64,000 nucleotides of DNA from Providencia rustigianii DSM 4541 (lineage in GTDB: Bacteria; Pseudomonadota; Gammaproteobacteria; Enterobacterales; Enterobacteriaceae), in assembly GCF_000156395.1 (NCBI RefSeq), contig NZ_GG703818.1:954772-1018771 (forward strand), read 5' to 3'. Position numbers and translations under genes: made by a program. Every line of letters starts with the position of its first letter. The first letter of the stretch is position 1. Below are positions 60,455 through 64,000 of the stretch, piece by piece. The notes below the pieces were generated by a model that worked only from the letters and a program-made list of their open reading frames with translations, had not been told where the DNA came from and searched no databases.

Positions 60455-61981
60455 ATGGCTCTAGCAATTGTTTATACTCGCGCATCAATTGGCATGGATG
60501 CACCATTAGTCACGGTAGAAGCTCATATTAGTAACGGGCTTCCCGGATTAACCTTAGTAGGCTTACCTGAAACTGCCGTAAAGGAAGCAAGGGATCGCGT
60601 GAGAAGCGCAATAATCAATAGTGGTTTTGAATATCCAGTCAAAAAAATGACAATAAACTTAGCGCCAGCTGATCTACCTAAAGAAAGTGGGCGCTACGAT
60701 CTGGCGATAGCTGTTGCCATTTTGGCGTCATCCGGACAAATTCCATATGACTTATTAGAACAGCACGAATTTCTTGGTGAACTCGCACTATCGGGAACCA
60801 TACGTTATATCAACGGCGCCATTCCTGCGGCTCAAGCCGCAATAACCGAAAATAGACGCTTAATTTTACCTTTAGACAATCAACATCAACTCCGCTTACT
60901 ACCAAGTGATAGTTCAAATTTTTCATCATCCTTACTCGAACTTTGCCAATATCTTCATGGAAAAAATACGCTTATTAGCAACCAACACATTACTAAGGCA
61001 CCGCATCCTCCAGACCATGAAAATGATATCAGCGACATTATTGGTCAAGAGCATGGAAAACGTGCTTTGGAGATTTGTGCCGCTGGAGGACATAATCTTT
61101 TATTACTCGGTCCTCCGGGTACAGGCAAAACAATGTTAGCCAGCCGTCTTATCACTATTATCCCCTCTTTAACGCCCCAAGAAGCACTAGAGGTCGCAGC
61201 ACTAAAAAGCCTAAGCCAAACAATAAGAATAGAGGAAAACTGGCCAGAAAGACCATTCAGAGCACCTCATCATAGTGCTTCAACGGCAGCATTAATTGGA
61301 GGGGGAACTCTACCAAAGCCAGGGGAAATATCCCTCGCTCATCATGGAATTCTATTTCTTGATGAATTACCTGAGTTTACACGAGCCGCTCTTGACTCAT
61401 TAAGAGAGCCACTAGAATCTCATCAGGTTATAATTTCGCGAGCTAAAGCTAAAGTTTGCTTTCCTGCTAATTTCCAACTTATTGCTGCGTTAAATCCAAG
61501 TCCTACAGGACACTATCAAGGTGAAATGAACCGCTCATCGCCCACAAAGATCCTACGATATTTATCTCGTATTTCAGGGCCTTTTTTAGATAGATTTGAT
61601 TTATCGATAGAAATTCCATTATTACCATTAGGTATGCTTAGTCATCAAAATAGCCAAGGAGAAACCAGCGAAAAAGTTCGTTCTAGAGTGATTAAGGCAA
61701 GAGAAAGGCAGTTTGAGCGGGCGGGAAAAATTAATAGTCAACTCTCATCAAGAGAAACAACAAAGATATGTCAGGTTAATAATGAGGATGCTTTATTCTT
61801 AGAGAATGCACTCAATAAATTAGGGCTATCTATTCGTGCTTGGCATCGAATCCTACGCGTTTCTCGAACAATTGCAGACCTAGACTCATCTTCAGATATT
61901 CAAAAAAAGCATTTACTAGAAGCATTGGGATATCGAGCTATGGATAAGTTATTGCTTCATTTGCAAAAACAAGTAAGCTGA
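60455..61981 (+). CDS. comM: ComM (YifB) AAA+ branch-migration helicase
   Basis: A 508-aa Mg-chelatase-like AAA+ helicase. It has an N-terminal Lon protease-like domain, Walker A GPPGTGKT (219-226) and Walker B FLDELPEF. ComM drives branch migration during natural transformation in Vibrio. Divergent from ilvL, followed by a hairpin. Confidence 0.95.
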   Translation: MALAIVYTRASIGMDAPLVTVEAHISNGLPGLTLVGLPETAVKEARDRVRSAIINSGFEYPVKKMTINLAPADLPKESGRYDLAIAVAILASSGQIPYDLLEQHEFLGELALSGTIRYINGAIPAAQAAITENRRLILPLDNQHQLRLLPSDSSNFSSSLLELCQYLHGKNTLISNQHITKAPHPPDHENDISDIIGQEHGKRALEICAAGGHNLLLLGPPGTGKTMLASRLITIIPSLTPQEALEVAALKSLSQTIRIEENWPERPFRAPHHSASTAALIGGGTLPKPGEISLAHHGILFLDELPEFTRAALDSLREPLESHQVIISRAKAKVCFPANFQLIAALNPSPTGHYQGEMNRSSPTKILRYLSRISGPFLDRFDLSIEIPLLPLGMLSHQNSQGETSEKVRSRVIKARERQFERAGKINSQLSSRETTKICQVNNEDALFLENALNKLGLSIRAWHRILRVSRTIADLDSSSDIQKKHLLEALGYRAMDKLLLHLQKQVS

Positions 61982-62019
61982 AGGTATGTAGATGAAAATA
62001 ATATTACACTAAAAAATAA

Positions 62020-62037
62020 AAGGGACCGAAGTCCCTT
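62020..62037. terminator. Shared terminator of convergent comM and maoP
   Basis: AAGGGAC / GTCCCTT stem with CGAA loop (TTCG on the minus strand). Followed on the minus strand by TTATTTTTT and on the plus strand by ATTATTTT. Confidence 0.85.
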
Positions 62038-62059
62038 ATTATTTTACCATTTAATGAAC

Positions 62060-62398
62060 TTAATCATCTGAATCGGTATAGTCTTCCGATGGGTCTATCT
62101 GCGGTTTACCACCTGATAGGGTATGGAAGCGTTTTGGACGATTAATACGGCTAGAATATTTCGTCCATACCTTTTCTTCTAGGGTAACAGGTTCCCGTTC
62201 ACCACGACAAACAGCAACGAATAACTCTTCTTCTTCTGTTTGTGGCGCGCGCTTACCTGTATCAAGCTCATTAAAAGCTTGGCCGTGACGTTCTAGCAAC
62301 TGAGCTTCTTTTATGGTGAAGTCACCATGACGGGAAAAGCCACGTGGATAATGTTTATTGTCAAAAAAACGATTAGTCGTGATGAAGCTATCTGCCAT
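62060..62398 (-). CDS. maoP: Macrodomain Ori protein MaoP (YifE)
   Basis: A 112-aa DUF413 protein (E. coli 112 aa). In E. coli it organises the Ori macrodomain with the adjacent maoS site. Motif [20 protein letters not shown] and the end YTDSDD are conserved. ATG 62398 has AGGAG upstream. A maoS site is expected between maoP and hdfR, but I could not verify its sequence. Confidence 0.94.
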   Translation of the reverse strand: MADSFITTNRFFDNKHYPRGFSRHGDFTIKEAQLLERHGQAFNELDTGKRAPQTEEEELFVAVCRGEREPVTLEEKVWTKYSSRINRPKRFHTLSGGKPQIDPSEDYTDSDD

Positions 62399-62515
62399 CT
62401 GACACACTCCTAACTGATTACGGTCAACTCTATATGGCGCGGAGTATTAGACAGCATTGACAATCTGTAAAACAAAACATTTAAATCATCACGACAAAAA
62501 TTATTGGAGATGTAT

Positions 62516-63337
62516 GTGGACAGCGAGTTATTAAGAACTTTTTTAGAAGTCAGTAGAACCAGACACTTCGGCAGAGCCGCAGAATCTCTCTACTTAACGC
62601 AGTCTGCCGTTAGCTTTCGTATCAGACAGTTAGAGACTCAACTCGGTACCAATTTATTTACAAGACACCGTAATAATATTCGATTAACTCCAGCGGGTGA
62701 ACGATTAGTTCCTTACGCTGAATCTCTAATGAATACTTGGTTACAAGCTAAAAAAGAAATTTCACATGCATCCCAACATACTGAATTATCTATTGGTGCA
62801 ACGGCGTCATTATGGGAGGGCTACTTAACTGATTGGGTTGAAAACCTTTATAGTCAACATAATGAGTTACGCTTAGAAGCCCGAATCTCTACTCGCCAAT
62901 CTCTTGTTAAACAACTTCATTCTAGAGAATTGGATCTACTTATTGCGATAGAACCTCCCAAAATGGATGAGTTTGAAAGCACTATTATTGGATCAGCTGA
63001 GATCCAGTTAATGGCTTCACAAAAGAATATATCTCTCACTCAATATAATTTTATCAAACTAGAATGGGGAGCTGATTTTCATCCTAAGAATGAACCAGCT
63101 ATTGCTCAAGACGACTCACCTGTAATGATCACGACATCGGCTAATATTACACGCCAATTATTGTCTGTATCGCTTTCAGCTGCGTTTTTACCTTCTCATT
63201 GGCTTCAGCATTATCCTGGGCTAAAAGCGCTCTCAGAGAACGTTATTACTAAGCCTTTATACGCTATCTGGCTGAAAAAAAATGATCAACAAGCGCTAAT
63301 TAACCAGCTAATTAAAACGCCAATTAACCATATTTAA
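62516..63337 (+). CDS. hdfR: LysR-type regulator HdfR
   Basis: HdfR is a LysR-family regulator (H-NS-dependent flhDC repressor in E. coli). The winged helix is [20 protein letters not shown] followed by [20 protein letters not shown] 62516 is the preferred start: GGAG lies 6 nt upstream and it aligns with the E. coli start (MDTELL). ATG 62510 and TTG 62504 are earlier in-frame alternatives. 273 aa versus 279. Confidence 0.92.
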   Translation: MDSELLRTFLEVSRTRHFGRAAESLYLTQSAVSFRIRQLETQLGTNLFTRHRNNIRLTPAGERLVPYAESLMNTWLQAKKEISHASQHTELSIGATASLWEGYLTDWVENLYSQHNELRLEARISTRQSLVKQLHSRELDLLIAIEPPKMDEFESTIIGSAEIQLMASQKNISLTQYNFIKLEWGADFHPKNEPAIAQDDSPVMITTSANITRQLLSVSLSAAFLPSHWLQHYPGLKALSENVITKPLYAIWLKKNDQQALINQLIKTPINHI

Positions 63338-63353
63338 TCTTGCTGAAATCTGC

Positions 63354-63385
63354 AAAAATGAGTGATGGCTCCATCGCTCATTTTT
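63354..63385. terminator. Bidirectional terminator after hdfR
   Basis: AAAAATGAGTGATGG pairs with CCATCGCTCATTTTT (one G-U pair), loop CT, ending in five T on both strands. Confidence 0.9.
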
Positions 63386-63492
63386 CACTCCTGAAATAAT
63401 GAATTAAAAATGAATAAGTTGATTTTGAAATAGATTTTTGGGTGGGTAGTTAGGGGGTTATAGCAAGAATTAACAAAATTTAGATAAAGAAA

Positions 63493-63515
63493 AACCCGAT
63501 TAAAGTAATCGGGTT
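63493..63515 (-). terminator. Terminator of the rRNA operon
   Basis: AACCCGATTA / TAATCGGGTT perfect 10-bp stem with a 3-nt loop, followed on the minus strand by TTTTTC, after tRNA-Trp. Confidence 0.92.
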
Positions 63516-63554
63516 ATCAATAGATACTTCTTTTATTATTACTTAATTGGTAAC

Positions 63555-63630
63555 TGGCAGGGGCGGAGAGACTCGAACTCCCAACACCCGGTTTTGGAGA
63601 CCGGTGCTCTACCAATTGAACTACGCCCCT
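63555..63630 (-). tRNA. trpT: tRNA-Trp (CCA anticodon)
   Basis: 76 nt with encoded CCA. Acceptor AGGGGCG / CGCCCCT, anticodon CCA in GGTCTCCAAAACC. Last gene of the rRNA operon, as trpT in E. coli rrnC. Confidence 0.97.
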
Positions 63631-63637
63631 AATTAAG

Positions 63638-63714
63638 TGGCGGAACGGACGGGACTCGAACCCGCGACCCCCTGCGTGACAGGCAGGTATTCTAACCAAC
63701 TGAACTACCGCTCC
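63638..63714 (-). tRNA. aspT: tRNA-Asp (GTC anticodon)
   Basis: 77 nt with encoded CCA. Acceptor GGAGCGG / CCGTTCC, anticodon GTC in CCTGTCACG. Between 5S rRNA and tRNA-Trp, as in E. coli rrnC. Confidence 0.97.
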
Positions 63715-63771
63715 ACTTATTCTTCTTTGCCTTTCGGCGACTCATTGCGTATTGCAATCAATCTTAATTTA

Positions 63772-63891
63772 ATGTCTGGCAGTTCCCTACTCTCACATGG
63801 GGAGACCCCACACTACCATCGGCGCTACGGCGTTTCACTTCTGAGTTCGGCATGGGGTCAGGTGGGACCACCGCGCTATTGCCGCCAGACA
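63772..63891 (-). rRNA. rrf: 5S ribosomal RNA
   Basis: 120 nt, TGTCTGGCGG to CCAGACAT ends pair. The middle (GTGGTCCCACCTGACCCCAT onward) is almost identical to E. coli 5S. The 23S gene lies beyond the window; 63892-64000 is the 23S-5S spacer. Confidence 0.98.
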
Positions 63892-64000
63892 AATTCTGTT
63901 TATTCCCGTTTAAGTCTTTTCTTAAACCAGAACATCAATCCTGAACAAGCTGCTGTGTCCTTCACCTTTCGGCTTCTCACTTTATTGAATTCAACTTTAT

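Noticed and set aside
63517..63699. 60-codon minus-strand frame at the rRNA operon end
   Set aside because: Covers tRNA-Asp and tRNA-Trp; not a protein gene.

Overview
The window is a 64 kb stretch of an enterobacterial chromosome. Gene order, protein sequences and RNA genes follow the E. coli recQ-to-rrnC region, read in reverse. AT-leaning base composition, many AT-rich gaps and the protein sequences suggest Morganellaceae, most likely Providencia. The genus is inferred from recall, not from a database search.

Layout. 1-4.3 kb: recQ (cut by the window edge), pldA, yigI and rarD. 4.3-12.7 kb: an accessory block where E. coli carries corA and neighbours. It holds a PuuP-like APC permease with an amidohydrolase, a Hok/Sok-like type I toxin-antitoxin locus not covered by ordinary gene calling, an rtcB-prfH ribosome repair/rescue operon preceded by a 14-codon leader ORF with an ideal Shine-Dalgarno, a prolyl-hydroxylase-like 2OG-Fe(II) oxygenase, and an unrecognised AT-rich coiled-coil gene. 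12.7-26.4 kb: uvrD (LexA box plus an unusual run of hairpins upstream), yigB, xerC, a DUF484 gene, dapF, lptM, cyaY, cyaA (TTG start, CRP site) and hemCDXY. 26.6-28.2 kb: a small two-helix membrane protein, the sRNA GlmZ with a sigma54 promoter and three GlrR-type sites, and the tRNA operon Arg-His-Leu-Pro.

28.2-42.8 kb: yifK and the complete enterobacterial common antigen cluster, transcribed wecA-wzzE-wecB-wecC-rffG-rffH-wecD-wecE-wzxE-wecF-wzyE-wecG. 43.3-50.5 kb: rho, trxA, rhlB, gppA and rep. 50.7-60 kb: ilvC with divergent ilvY, then the ilvLGMEDA operon with leader peptide, attenuator and intact ilvG. 60.4-64 kb: comM, maoP, hdfR, then the end of an rRNA operon (5S, tRNA-Asp, tRNA-Trp), matching E. 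coli rrnC.

Most genes are core housekeeping: envelope polysaccharide (wec), branched-chain amino acids (ilv), haem (hem), cAMP signalling (cyaA), DNA repair and recombination (recQ, uvrD, xerC, rep), and RNA metabolism (rho, rhlB, GlmZ). The least ordinary region is 4.3-15.1 kb. Its strongest candidates for new biology are the rtcB-prfH leader ORF, the Hok/Sok-like locus, the uvrD leader hairpins and the orphan coiled-coil gene. No insertion sequence, prophage or CRISPR array was seen.
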